Source of the DNA: Ischnura elegans
Lineage: Eukaryota > Arthropoda > Insecta > Odonata > Coenagrionidae
DNA: 64,000 bases
Assembly (NCBI RefSeq): GCF_921293095.1
Contig: NC_060248.1
Coordinates: 17,440,744 to 17,504,743, forward strand
Reading direction: 5' to 3'
In this document: positions 43,447 through 55,650 of the stretch, one piece after another
Layout of the letters: each line of letters starts with the position of its first letter
Numbering within the stretch: position 1 is the stretch's first letter
Notes under the pieces: model-generated
Seen by the model: the letters and a program-made list of their open reading frames with translations, nothing else
What the model was told of the DNA's origin: nothing
Databases searched by the model: none
Program-made: the position numbers and the translations under genes

Positions 43447-46400
43447 ATGAGTTATTAACTGCACATGCAGAGCTTATTTTCCCTAGTGCGAGTCAAATTT
43501 TCCTAGTGCCCTATCCTATCCATGAATATCGATGTATCCATTGGTATGATTTTTCACGACCCAGGTGCCTTCCCCTCATTGAATGCCCCCCTTCCGTCCC
43601 AATCACACCCTCCACCCACCCTTCCCCTATGATCTTTCTCCGCCTGCACAACAAAACGGCTATGCAATTTCGGTTCCGCAAATCGTTCATGGCGCTACCC
43701 TCGAATTGCGAAGTGCTCCCTCCAAAACGGAAAATGGAAATTATCATCGCTTCCATTCCCTCCCACTTTTCTTTTTCGGCGTTCGCGTGCCATTGAAGAG
43801 CACCCGCACCTTCGCCAAGTACACACCTGTACTTCACACACACAAACCTCGCAGCTGCGTCGGAGTCGACGATGGGATTGAAAATTAATCAATTGAGATT
43901 TTTGACCGGTTTGGATGTCACCTCTCATTTTAAGCGGCTTAGCCGAAAAATTTTTTAATGGCGACTTTCATCCTTGGTGTATATATATCTTGCACCCGTG
44001 TGCGTGACTGCACACCACGTTACTTGTTTCATGCAGAGTTTTGTTATCACAGTGATTGATTGAGGACCGAAAAAAATAGTGTTAATTAATGACTAGCACG
44101 CAATTCTGATGACAGTCGCCAAGTTGTTGTAGCAAAGCGCATAATTAAGATGGAATAGACGAACGCGGGTCTTTGCGATGGCGATGGCTTCCTCTATCGT
44201 ATGCTTTTATAAAATACGGACTTCAACTTTTGTCGACAATTACCTAGAAAGTATAAACATGGAAATTACGTGTCGTTCTCTTAGGATTGACTCAGTGATT
44301 TCTTAAGTCACTGAATGACTCTCATTAAAAAAGTTATAGTAAAAAATTTGAGTGCAATAAAATTACTTCATCCGATGAAAATTCCTAAATTTTTATTTTA
44401 ATCTTTTGTTTTCCTGTGCTGTCCATGTTGTGCAAGAGAGACAAACTAATGACTAGCAATACCGAATTTTCAATTTAACAGTGCGGAAGTGAAGAAGAGA
44501 TATGGGATAGAGAAGTTATAGAGAGGCGAAGGGATATGGATTTTCGTAATTAAGGAATATTAGGGTAAAAAGAATGGGAAAGGAAGAAAACTGGTCCAGA
44601 TGAAGAATGCATTGTCATTAGAAATTAAATTCTTACGGAGCACCTAGTTGTGAATGACAATGTAGATTCTTTCCACCATCAATACACCTAAAGCAGTAGA
44701 TAGTAAGAGCGGGGAAGCTGAGAAGTTTACTTTATATTCAGAAATACTTTCACGATTCTTCTCAAGTTTTAAAACTTGTTTATTTGTCTTTCCAGTAAGC
44801 TGAGGATGAGCCAAATATTATCAGACTGAACTTAGTTTCTCAAACAAAATTTAACTTCTGATTTTAGAAAAAAACATTCCATCTTTCTTTAAGATTTTAC
44901 GCTCACCCGCCCAAACATTGGCCAGCTATTTACCGTAGCATGCTCATTGCCTCGACAGTGAAAAAGTTTAGCGTGTTTTCAATATCTTGGAAGCAGCACA
45001 TGTTGCTTTACTGCCGCTCCTCATCCAACACCTGGCGCAACATTTGGCCGCGGGGGAAATAGAGACGAAAGGCTCAAAATTGCATTAAGAGGACTCTATC
45101 GTGCAAGCACTGACTATGCATTCACGCACATCGTTTGTGACCACAAGCGCTATAATAATAGTAAATTACTGGACTAGAAGGACACCAGATAAACAGATAT
45201 GAAATAATTTATCCCTGGATTATGCAATGCCGCAGTTATGATCAATCGGGTTTGAGGAATACGAGCCGATGGAAAATAAATCTGCCATCGTCTCCTGAGC
45301 GTGGCATATAATTGCTCGGGGAATTTTCTAGGAATCATCTCGTGGTCATAAACACTGCCCGTAACATTCGGTTAAGCTCAATTTTTATTGGCAAACGAGT
45401 CCTGCATTCGTATAGGTTATGTATGCTTATGGTGTGATATAGAGGCTAGCTTGAATCATAAAGAAATCACAATAATTAGTCCGTAGCGGTTATGAGTTAA
45501 AATAATTTTCCGTTGAGTCCTAGGGGAAAGGACGCAAAGATGTTGACCAACAGTCTTGACTCTATCGAGGGTCACCATTTGACCACGTACAAATGCCAGA
45601 ATCGCTTGAGGTGATGCAATTTGTCGTCTGATCTCCTTGTTTACTGACCATCCGTTTTGTCATGAGCTTACTTCTGCTTCTCTTGATTTTGCGTGGGCCA
45701 GTTGGCACGGTTGCTGGAGACGGTGTGAGTAGCCGTGGAATCGGAGCACAAGGCAGTGCAATGAGGCGTTTAAGTCCCCGACTAACAGTCGTCTTTTTTT
45801 CTTCCTTTGTATTTGTGCAAGAAACGCCAATAACCTCATTCTCCATCTAAATAGCGAGGATTCCAACGGCCAAAGTGGCACGGACCTCAAAGTTTCATGA
45901 TTTACTCCGCAAATTTGGTTCACGCACTGCACCAATATACATTCTGTTTGTAGAGGATTTATTCATTTAAAGTGTTATTTACGAGCGTGAAATAACGCAT
46001 ATTTATTTTTTGTGAGAGAAATTGCGACGTTATTTCAAAAATAAGCAGATGAGAATACATTCCATAAGCTAGCATATCGATTGAAAGTCTAAAAAAGAGG
46101 CCGGGAAAATTTGAATACCAGGGAGGAAGTACTAGTTGGCAGGTTCTCAATACATGATAAAATTTATTTTTTCAGAACTCACCAATGCCCCTATGAAATT
46201 GTTACTTTTATAAAATTGTTCATTATGCGTATAAAATGAATGCTTGAACTTAATTTTGATAATATTAGCATTTTACGAGAGAAGGCCATATAATTAATGG
46301 AATTCGGTCCTTTTAAGTATATACTACCTCTTTAAGGGCAGGAACTAACATAATTTTTCACTGGTATACCCTACCATTTTACTTTAGAGTCTACCTTGAT

Positions 46401-46731
46401 GTGCTATTGTTCATGTTTCATGGATGAATAGATAGTGAGAAAAATTTATTATTAATGTAATATTATGTGCTAACTTACAGCTCACTTAGTTATTCATAAC
46501 ACTGTGCCTCATGAAATCATCTTCCGGAGACATTAACTTTAATCCTCTGTACTGTGTGAAACTCGCCAATAATCTCAAATATTTAAGCGAAGATGGGAGC
46601 GCTTTGAGCATGCCTAACTAAATCTACATTTCAATAATTTATTGGACTAAAAATAATAATTTTTGCTCATATCCGCGTGAAATTTTCGTCTTCGCGGGCC
46701 GCGGTCACCGGTTCGACCGCGGTCTTCACAG
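43447..46731. other. Unassigned stretch in the inferred intron
   Basis: No gene or structured repeat recognised. Frames at 43506-43928 and 45562-45935 overlap on opposite strands and carry no motif. GC content rises locally near 43560-43650. Confidence 0.45.
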
Positions 46732-46808
46732 CACGACCGCCGCGCGAGGGGGGTCCCGTCGTCCCCGCGACGGATTCCCACCTCCGGCCGCCGCTTTCAC
46801 TGCGCAAG
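46732..46808 (+). CDS. Candidate internal exon (weak)
   Basis: A GC-rich block in AT-rich surroundings. It lies between TTCACAG| (46731) and CAAG|GTGAGC (46808/46809). Entered in phase 1, as the T-box exon would require, it reads through 25 codons including GGPVVPATDSHLRPPLSLRK and ends in phase 0. The pyrimidine tract before the AG is poor, and no homology to a T-box N-terminal region is evident. Splice compatibility with 36762 is suggestive only. It could equally be a GC island without coding function. Confidence 0.22.
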
Positions 46809-47920
46809 GTGAGCCGACCGCGACGCCCTGAGCAAGGCGGAGCAAGCCGAGCTCCTCCGGCACACACTTCCCATCGAAGACCCGCGGTTCTTGCTGCCCA
46901 CCTGCGATACGAATTGAGACACCTCACTACTCTCACGACGGAAGGGAATCAAGTGTGGTCACCACGATTTACCACCGATTACCACTAGTATTTCAATGAA
47001 GGATTCCCCAGTCGGCCGCCAGATAAGCTTTTAAGAACACTCAGCGAATTTATATTGGCTCACAAAATTCGCCACTCGCGTAGAAGGTGATTGAACGATC
47101 AGAATTTTAGTGAAAAATATACCTACTATTATCAGTGCTGCTGCCCAAAATGTATATTCTATGGTGTAGAATCCATTGATTTAACAACTTTTTGTTTTAT
47201 ATATTTTTATCATAACGTATAACTTACTTTACCTTTACTTTTTAGAACTTATACGATCACACTCGCTTCATACATTTCGTTTTCTGCCATAGTTTACCAG
47301 TCCTTCAATTATTACTGCAACATAATAGCCTCTATCATTTTGTACAAAGTAAATACTTCTTCTTTCCGTTTACCCTGGATCTTTTCTTATGCTAAATGTC
47401 GTCGAGTCTCATATCTTTTTCTTACATGAAGTGCACTAGCATAATTATTTTATTCGCGGGTTACTTTTATCGTTTTACAAGCGTTCTCTCGTACTTGGAC
47501 ATTTCAACTACTTCCTTATCGGACGTAAGTACTTGTGGTCAAACCAATCTTCGGAATCATTCTGTTGCTCCGTATCTCATGGGTGCTGATTTGCCTTGTT
47601 TGCTCTCGTAGAAAATGGCGACTCTTAACAGGTAAAATACGATAGAATGGATGTACCATCACACAATGATCTTTTTTTCTTAAATTTTTCCTACTTCGCT
47701 TTTTTCTTCGTTTAAATTTGCTTGTGGCCCTGAAGCTATTACTCTTGAATTTTCGTAATTTTTCGTCAATTAATTAGCGGTGGGAAACCGTGGAAATGGG
47801 TTTTAATGATTTATTATAACTTTTAATGATTTATATTTTGATATAGATGAAATCATTCAATTTTTTCTTCAACCGAGCCCTTCGATGACTATGATGTTAC
47901 TTCGGCTGTGTATAAAATAA
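46809..47920. other. Unassigned AT-rich stretch
   Basis: Nothing recognised after the GC island ends at about 46940. Confidence 0.45.
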
Positions 47921-47952
47921 TGGTGACGGATAGGTAAACCTATCCGTCACCA
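47921..47952. repeat. Perfect hairpin GGTGACGGATAGGT-AA-ACCTATCCGTCACC
   Basis: Arms 47922-47935 and 47938-47951 are fully complementary, with one further T:A pair. The arm sequence GTGACGGATAGGT recurs at 49192-49204 without the partner arm, so it belongs to a small dispersed family. Confidence 0.9.
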
Positions 47953-48142
47953 AATAGGTGTCCTTCCGCCGCATTTCTCTCGCTAGTAATGTCTGGTAGT
48001 AATAGTGATTTCTATTTCTCTATGTATTGTTTTTTTTCGTTTTTCCTCTTTATTTGTAGGAACTTAGATTTTCCCCAGAAGTTCATTTGACAATTTTTTC
48101 TCCTATTCCTCGTCAATGTTGTGGTTATATTTAGGTTGTCAC

Positions 48143-48497
48143 CAGGGGCGCCGACTTATAAAAAATATTGGGGGGGCCCATATCGGAGGTCTTGCCCCGG
48201 GAAGAGGTTAAATTCAAAGTGTGTCGCAGCACCGAAACACTACCATGATTCACACCACTCGGTTCAGTTAACCTGCTTAATCTTATAATTATTTGTTTCA
48301 ACACACATTGTTGAATTTATTTTAAAAGGTAACTATCGTCAAACATGGGAAATAAAAATAACAAATATATTTATGTGATTTCACAAAGCATAATATAACT
48401 TAATTATTTTCTTGAATTATTGAGGGGGCTCCGCCCCCCCAAACGAATCTTTGAGGGGGCTCGGGCCCCCTCAGGCCCCATGGAGTCGGCGCCACTG
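48143..48497. mobile_element. Miniature hAT-like element 5
   Basis: Ends CAGGGGCGCCGACT and AGTCGGCGCCACTG are inverted repeats with one mismatch. The flanks GTTGTCAC (48135-48142) and GTTGTCAC (48498-48505) are an exact 8-bp target duplication. Both ends have runs of G or C (GGGGGGGCCC; GGGGGCTCGGGCCCCC). It is 355 bp with an AT-rich interior and no transposase. Confidence 0.95.
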
Positions 48498-48938
48498 GTT
48501 GTCACTGTGAAATGTGGAAGCGGATTGTGATTATTTTCTTTGATGTTGACGTGAATGAAAAAATTCAATTTGGGTATCAATTAAAACGTAGTAAAGCCTA
48601 AAACTTCGAAGGTAGAAACTTCTTATATAAGGAGGTTATGCCTTGAGCAATTGGGAAAAAATATATATTTCTGATATGCTCTCTATTTTGCATCTGCCTC
48701 CAGTGTTGGTAATAGTTTTGGCACCATAGATACATTCCGTAACACTAAATTACCCAATAAGATTACTTAATTTTTCTCCTCCTTTTTTTAAAATTTGACG
48801 GCTAAGTTTAGCCCGTGAGTTTGAATGAATCAGTTGTGGAAAACAGCAGAAGTGGGATTTTCATCATTTTCTTTGATGCCGTTGTGAATGCATTCAATTT
48901 GGGCCTCGCCCTCGTCCACCGATGTATATCTTGAAATT

Positions 48939-49145
48939 TGCCGGCCTCTGTGGCGGTGGGGTGTAAACCTTTCCTACCAATCATAAGGACGCAGGTTCAA
49001 GCTCCGCCATGGGTAATTAGCCCCCAGGGAATGCATGATAATCCATTAATAATGCATGATAATCTTTGATAATCCATTGTTGTTTTTTGTTGATCCCCGA
49101 CGTAAATGTCTAACGGTGCTTTTTTCGGGGTGATGTATTAAAAAA
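48939..49145 (+). mobile_element. tRNA-SINE group 1
   Basis: TGCCGGCCTCTGTGGCGGTG heads the element, followed by the B-box-like GCAGGTTCAAGCTCCGCC. The body and tail (TTTTTCGGGGTGATGTATTA) then end in an A-rich run. A-box decayed. Confidence 0.75.
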
Positions 49146-51180
49146 AATTAAGAATTAAATAAAAAATCTTCAGAGGCAGTTACCATTTGAGTGACGGATA
49201 GGTGAACTCTGAGGATGTCACTTCCCCGCAGCATCGCTCTTTTTCAACCCAGGGACCGGCCAAAGGGGTGGGAGTTCGTCCCTCGGATCGTGGAGGGGCA
49301 TCGCACGTAAATCAGGGTGCGTAGTGAGAGAGAGAGAGGGACATTGGTGGGCGTTAGTTTATGGGTTTCTTTCGTCGAGATGATTAGTTCCGCAGGAGCG
49401 GGGGATCGAAACCATTCCTGACCGAAAGAGATTGTTTTTAACGGTCGCCGTATTTATGAGGGCGACTTGCAGAGGGAGAGGAGACAGGATACGTTCGATA
49501 TAAATCGTTCACTCTCCGAGTGGTGTCATGTCTCGATTATTCTCGATCACAAGGAGAGGAAGGCGCAATTCGGGTAGTAATGGTGCTCGGAGTAAATATA
49601 ATGCCAGCCCCTTCCGAGCGATAGCTCCAATGATAGCGGAAAAATGACGCAATCATTTTCCAAGGATGGGAATCCCATCCCTTTCTCCATCACTCGGCAC
49701 GTCCCTTTTTCCGTCGCTGAAACCATCGCTGGCACAGTCTTTCAGCCAATCAGAACGCACAGCCGCTAACAGCGATTGAAACACCACTCTGGGCTCTTAA
49801 TGGAATCAGAGCTGTAAATATGGAATGTGACGGAATAAGTAATGGAAAAAGGGACGGTGGGAATGACCGCGTGATTCAGAAAATGATAGGTGGCGCGATG
49901 ACTCCTTTGTTCACTGAAAACATCGCTGGAGCTATCATTCTAAGCGATGGAAAAAATGATCGTGTGACTCAGGTTTAAGCCTACGATTTTTAAATGAATA
50001 AAATTGGTTTCAAGGTTATTGAAATTGAGGCAAAAGTTGAAGCTGGTGGATATCTCACTAATTCCATTGTTATTGGAAATCGTAAAAGTTGATCCAAGCC
50101 TTAAAAATTTGTTTGTTTTAGAGCCTCAACCTTTCCCGAAAGAAACAAACTCACTTCTATCATACAAAAAATGCTATCATAGGAATTAGCCAATCTGAGA
50201 TCTTCCCTATCACGAGATAAGGGCTGGATGGTCGTATTGGTTTGGGGACTTACCTCTACCAAGCTAAGTTTGAAATGGAGTTCGTACGTGGCCTACAGGA
50301 ATTGAGAAGAGAGGTAGAAAAATGATTAATGAATATCTTGTACTATATGTGGCGAAAGTTATTAATATTAGTTAAATTGCAATATTTCTACTGATATTAT
50401 AGTAATGCATCTTCCATTGTAATTTGTATTGCAATATTTCTACTGAAGTTATTGTCGCTCGACGTGTTTCGTTGTCACAACAACAATTTTTTGCACTTGA
50501 CATCGTTGTTGGGACAACGATTTCACGTGCAACAATTGGTTGATTCTTGAAAGTTGATCGTATTGTCTTCTAGGACCTACTTTCTGGGTTACTTAATTTT
50601 TCGCATGCCTATTTAAGCTGGCTTAATTCTCTACTGAACATGTTTATTACGCATAGATCTCACAACAACAAATTCTTGCACTTGAAATCATTGTCGCGAC
50701 AACGAAAAGCATCGTGCAAAATTAAACTAAATGGAAATATTGCAATGTCTTATGCAACTAACAAGAAAAATGAATAAGAAAAGAGGAGGGAAAAAATACC
50801 CAAAAATCACCAAACAATCTATTTGAAAAATTTGCTTGAAGACTTTTATTTTAACCCCATCCACTTCGATTAATTTTCCGAATATCGTGCTCCTATTCTC
50901 TATTTATGTTTTCTGCGGTTCTCTTTTAAATGAAAGGTAATGAAATGATATTTTTTAATCAACGTAGAACCGTGAAATGAAATGTGATTATTAAGGATGG
51001 AGAACACTGCTATCGCTATTCGAATAAAAAAATCATTTTAATCCTTCCAATGCATCATTTTTCTTTAAATATGAATTATTTACGTATACAATGTATGTTT
51101 TAACTTTTTTATGCTTTCAAAATAATTAATAAATATTGTTCCTCTAAATAGTGCTAAAATTATGAAGATCCGATGATGAG
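49146..51180. other. Stretch with short repeats, no gene
   Basis: Contains a (GA)n run at about 49327-49340 and a repeat pair at 50467-50540 and 50655-50725 sharing ACAACAACAA, TTCTTGCACTTGA and GACAACGA. The short segment TTGCAATATTTCTACTGA occurs twice at about 50380 and 50430. CGTTCGATATAAAT at about 49492 is shared with 51378. No coding region is supported. Confidence 0.55.
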
Positions 51181-51560
51181 ATACACTCGTCATTGCGCGG
51201 TTTGGCGTCGAAAGTTCATGACGAGCTAGACTCGTCATTACAGCGCAAAGGGGTTAAGGTTTCGTGGGTTCATCTTCCGAAGGATATCTGCTAGTGTTCT
51301 CAGTTGAACTCAAAATATTGAATCGTTCTGCCCCATCCTTTCCCCGAGCGGCCGTGGTGGGAGTGAACGTAAGAGGCGTTCGATATAAATTGCTCGTGCC
51401 CGGAGCGAGTCGTGTCCCGATGGTTCTCGCCCGACTACTCCGGGAGTGCAAGCGCGAGTCAGGCAGTAGTCCATGTGTGCATGTCATTAGCGCCACTCGA
51501 ATCGTCCGCGCTCCGGGAGCCACCTGGTGAGAAGGGGATTAATTATTTCCGATAATGTGG
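51181..51560. repeat. GC-richer repeat-like block
   Basis: Contains the complementary pair GACGAGCTAGACTCGTC near 51221 and a GTCATTACAGCGCAAAGGGG segment. A later part (51370-51440) matches 49485-49555 with anchors CGTTCGATATAAAT and TTCTCG. Overlapping frames on both strands at 51254-51530 follow the composition and are not considered genes. Confidence 0.4.
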
Positions 51561-51884
51561 CGAGGAATTGATCGCCCCCTCTCGCGGGGCAGCCGTCCCC
51601 CCGCCCGCTATCCTCCTCATCCTCCCGAGCCGCGTGTGTTACCTCGGCGCGCTCCAAGGGATTTTACAGCAGCGGCGGCGGCAGCGACTCTGTTGGGGCC
51701 CTCTTGCGGTCAGCGTGATGAATTCTAGAAAGTCGAAGCCATCAATTTCATTCTTCTGGGAGGGTGGGGGTTTTTATAGCCGTGGCTGCGCCTGGGCGCG
51801 TTTCACTTGTTAAACAAAGACATGAGTGCGTGCTGGCGTCGGCTTTTGCTTTTTTGACGGTTCGATTGATGTCTTCGGAGGAAC

Positions 51885-52065
51885 ATCTCCTTCCCACCTA
51901 CCTCCTCCTCTCCTCCCACCCCCCCGCTCCCTCTCCAGACCCTCCCTCCTAACCCCCCTCCATCCCCTCCTCTCCCTCGTCCGCCTTTCTGGCATCCCAA
52001 ATCTTTTTTCCATCCTCCCTCGTCGCCCACTGCCTTCTTCCCCATCTCCCTTGCCTCCGCTGGTC
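51885..52065 (+). repeat. Polypyrimidine (C/T) tract
   Basis: About 180 bases of nearly pure C/T, for example CTCCTTCCCACCTACCTCCT and CCCCCTCCATCCCCTCCTCT. It can adopt triplex (H-DNA) structure. The long frames on both strands here arise from low complexity. Confidence 0.8.
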
Positions 52066-52214
52066 CAGGGGTGCTTAGCGAGGTCCGTCTTGAGCATCAT
52101 TATTGCCATCAGTAATTATTTTGGCTGCCATGGAGTATTTATGAAGTGTTCTAGAAGTATAAAATACGAATATCCAAGCGCGATGGAGTGGAATTTTTCC
52201 GTATTGAAGTAAAG

Positions 52215-52340
52215 AATTGCAATTTTCCACGATTATAAAATTTATTACGACCTAGGTTTTGATGTTACTAGCTCATCTTCAAGACCCTGAAGATCGAATC
52301 CTATGTCGTCATAAATTTTATAATCGTGGAAAATTGCAAG
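52215..52340. repeat. Foldback element 5 (~46-bp arms)
   Basis: The left arm 52217-52262 and the right arm 52293-52339 share GCAATTTTCCACGATTATAA and continue through AATTTAT.ACGAC.TAGG. On the minus strand the loop reads CTTGAAGATG-loop-CATCAAAACCTAGGTCG, a variant of the core in elements 1, 3 and 4. A decayed relative is at 37798-37940. Confidence 0.88.
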
Positions 52341-52344
52341 TGAT

Positions 52345-52915
52345 CATTTCAATATTCTGGAAGTCTCCGCTCCCTTCATGGACTTCCGTCTTAAATTCAC
52401 AATAAGTCCGACTCCCTTTCATTCTATCTAAAAATGCTATTCTTTTCCTTCCTCTTCCTCATTTAATCAACATTCTACCCTCTAAAATTATTTCTAACAT
52501 CCCCTCCCCGCTAAGTACTCGCTCCATCCATACCCTATATCTCCTTTGTATCTTATCTAACAGCTGCCTCTCCTCACCCACCATGCCTGGCGCTTCGTCG
52601 TTCCTCCTCCTCTCCGTCCACTTCTCCCTCTCTATTCTTCTCCACACCCACATCTCAAATGCATAGTCTTCCCTCGTGCTCCGTCTTAAGTGTCCACGTT
52701 TTCACACCGTAAAGAGCTACACTCTAGATTATACTCTTCACTATCGTTTTCTCAAAACTCTTACCTAACTTTTCGTTTGTCAACTCCTTCCTGCTCATGA
52801 ACGCTTGCTTTGTTAACGCAATTCTTTTCCTCATGTTCTCATTGCTGTATTCGTTTTCCTCTAATTTTCTGCCAATATATTTGATTCGCTCTACCTGCTC
52901 AAGTTTTGATTAAGG
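52345..52915 (-). pseudogene. LINE-B C-terminal region
   Basis: Minus strand: EMWVWRRIEREKWTERRRND, then VGEERQLLDKIQRRYRVWME, RVLSGEGMLEIILEGRML, with the upstream part (ELTNEKL, LVKSIVWSV-like, LGRKLEENEYSN) spread over other frames. The order of blocks equals the better copy at 42.0 kb. Frameshifts and stops are numerous. The 5' side is truncated at about 52915, inside the GST/LGxxL region, so the RT domain is missing. Confidence 0.82.
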
Positions 52916-55268
52916 ATAAAATTAGAGGGTGGGTAGTTAGCACCCTCTTCGGTAAACACGTGTACCCATCATGTGTATCACGTGACGTGGAAAATTTGAC
53001 ATAAATGAGAACGGGCGGATATATATTGGGCACATAAAAAAATGAAAGGCAAATTATTAAATAAATTTTAACTTTACTCGCCAATGAAAAGTCAATAAGC
53101 TTCCCTTGAATAATTTCTCGCAGGTGCACAGCAATAGTTTATCATTCGCTCTTTAGTTCGTGGACATTTTTCATTATGCAATTGCAAATATTTTCTCTGA
53201 ATTACATAGTACAAATACATGCAGAAAGCAGCGACTTGCTGTTCATCCTCATGGGTTCAACGGGCTTTCAACTGGACTTAACCGGTAGAAAACCGAAAAC
53301 CTTTCCTGCACCTGATACGCCGGGTAAACCTTAGATCATACAGTACAAATACATGCTTGTAGACTGCCTCCACATAAATTACGGCGAGAGAAGTAATGGA
53401 GGGAACTGCCAGATCTTTTAACGGAGTAATTTAAACGGAGTAAAGTAATCCGAGTAGTAAAAAAAATATTTTGAGGACTTCAGTGCTCTGATGTGAGGTA
53501 ATCAATTTCGCCTTTATTGCGTGTTTATTCATGGATGTGTCTTAGATGGGAAGGATATCGATGCCGCTTTTCAAAGGATCATGTCTCCTCAACTCAATTC
53601 TGACAATCAATAGTTTTCCATATGGATTTGAAGTCTGTCGAGGGTGGATCCTCCCCTCCTCCCCGTACTTTCTAATAATATTTACTCAACGAGAAATCCA
53701 AACCACTCGATGAAATCAAATTGATTCTCTTTTCTTTAATAAATTCAAAATGGATACACACTCAACAAAATGAAATTTATTCGTTTGATGTCGTTCGGTT
53801 CGAATCATGTCATCCGTACCCAATCGTCAAAGTCTATTTTTCTCCCGAACAGTCGCTTCCCTTATTTCGTCGATCGATTTTTGTGGTATGGGAGGGATTT
53901 TCAATCAGCCCAATTTTTGATTGCTTCAGAAAATATCAACATCACATTTAACGAAACCATTTTTTTTACATTTTGAGGCAAAATAATGACTAATTGATAT
54001 TTTGTATCCATATTTCATAAAAATATATTCTCAATGTTGAGAAAGAATGTGGCTCTGAATGAGAAAAATTTTCAAGAGGTAAATGAGTTTTCATGGTTTA
54101 TTTAAAAAATACCATTGTATCAAATATTCATTATATATATACATATTTTCCCCCGTTTTTTAATTCAGATATACTTATTTTATTTTTGGATTTTAGCAAG
54201 TGAAATTTTAGTGCTTTTCAACCGGTGAATTGATTTTGCTGTCGGTTTTAAGCGTGTCGCCTAAGCTTCATAATATTTCTTGCGTTACTATAAATATCAG
54301 TTGCGCTTGTTGATTGGCAAATCATGCAGAAATTATTAAATGATTTTTCCAGATAATTTGGATTAATCAGCTGAGAAATGTATGGCCACTAACACATCAC
54401 CACGCGATTTTCAGCAGGGGCTTAAAAATAAATTTAAAAAAACCTGCAAATTATATGGCTTGTTAGGATAAAATGATGTTGCACTTATAAGATGTCCCTT
54501 GTACCAGATGATGGGTCTGTGAGCAGAAAATCGTCGGGCGCATTAAAAGAAAATGAACAAACTCATTTTTAACTGTGTGGTATACGATTTTAAGATTTCT
54601 CGGTTGGATAAATATTACTTTTACCATCTCTTTTTAAAACTTCCGTTGGTTGCTATGGATCTGACAGACACCGCGCGAGTTTTTTTCACTCCTTAGCGCC
54701 ACTAGGAGGAAATAGACCATTGACGCTTATAGCAACTCTGTTTTGACTCGCTCTATTCCACCTTGCACTTTTCGCATTAATGCCGGCTGAGCAGTGGCGG
54801 ATTATTCAGCATAATTAAGCAAAATAATGGCACAATAAAGCGATATAAAAGCATTATTAGATAATTAAGATAGCAAAACAAAAAGCACTGATCTTATAGA
54901 ATTTACATGCTAAGATACGTTACATATAATAATACTAAATAGCCTAAAGAGCATGTTAAATCGCAACTTGCCGGATCACCATGGGGCCTTATGACGGCAT
55001 GTAAAGGGGTATATGCATAGCATGAAAGACATCATGTAAGTGTTCGATTACACTAATAATGGTGGCTTTAATTTTAAAGGTGTACCAATGAGTTTACCAT
55101 GCGATGAATTTATAAAGTTTGTCACATCTGTGCCTTTCAGGCACATTGCGCCTAAAGTCGGCAATTCCAATATTGTGCCTGACAAAAGGTTGAAATAAAG
55201 CAGGTTTCCATGAATAATCGTCGACATTATGAGTATTTTATAATATCATGATAATAATAATTTATACC
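52916..55268. other. Unassigned AT-rich stretch
   Basis: Nothing recognised beyond microsatellite-like AT runs (for example around 54130). Confidence 0.45.
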
Positions 55269-55302
55269 TGATTATGATGGTGATTACTAACCGAAACCCG
55301 AA
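55269..55302 (+). repeat. Solo copy of the GAAAC core motif
   Basis: CTGATTATGATGGTGATTAC followed by TAACCGAAACCCGAATC. A short GGT/ACC stem precedes GAAAC, as in the foldback cores. No partner arm identified. Confidence 0.45.
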
Positions 55303-55499
55303 TCACTTTATTTAGAAAAAAAGAAGTGGTTTAAGAAATAGCTATCCAACCAAGAAACATCGAAACGCATTCAAATAATTGTGGAAAATTGAAACTTCTA
55401 GCAAACTTCCACTGTATCTTCCGCATGAATGTGTTGAATTCGATATGGCTTGCTCCTCTTTACGTGCACATATCGTCGTTCCGTCCGTCTCGGTTTTAG

Positions 55500-55650
55500 T
55501 TTGGAGTGATGGGGCGTGCGATTCAGGCGGCTCTGCTATTTCAGCCGCTGCTCTTTGGGCGACCGGGGGCGCTGGCATTGGCGGAGGACGCGATGGGGTG
55601 TGGGGGGTTTAAGGGGGGGTTGGAAATCGCTCACCCTCCCGCATTGCACC
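55500..55650. other. GC-rich island
   Basis: CGACCGGGGGCGCTGGCATT and surrounding sequence are far richer in G/C than the flanks. Frames on both strands are open but show no motif or convincing splice sites. It could be a regulatory element or an unrecognised exon. Confidence 0.35.

Noticed and set aside
45562-45935. Overlapping minus-strand frames as an exon
   Set aside because: Three overlapping frames on both strands, no homology signature and no consistent splice boundaries.
51254-51530. GC-rich frames on both strands as an exon
   Set aside because: The segment includes a repeat shared with 49.49 kb, and both strands are open to the same extent.
54785-54960. Possible sixth hAT-like element starting GCAGTGGCGGATTATTC
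   Set aside because: No matching CAC TG end or 8-bp duplication could be found downstream.
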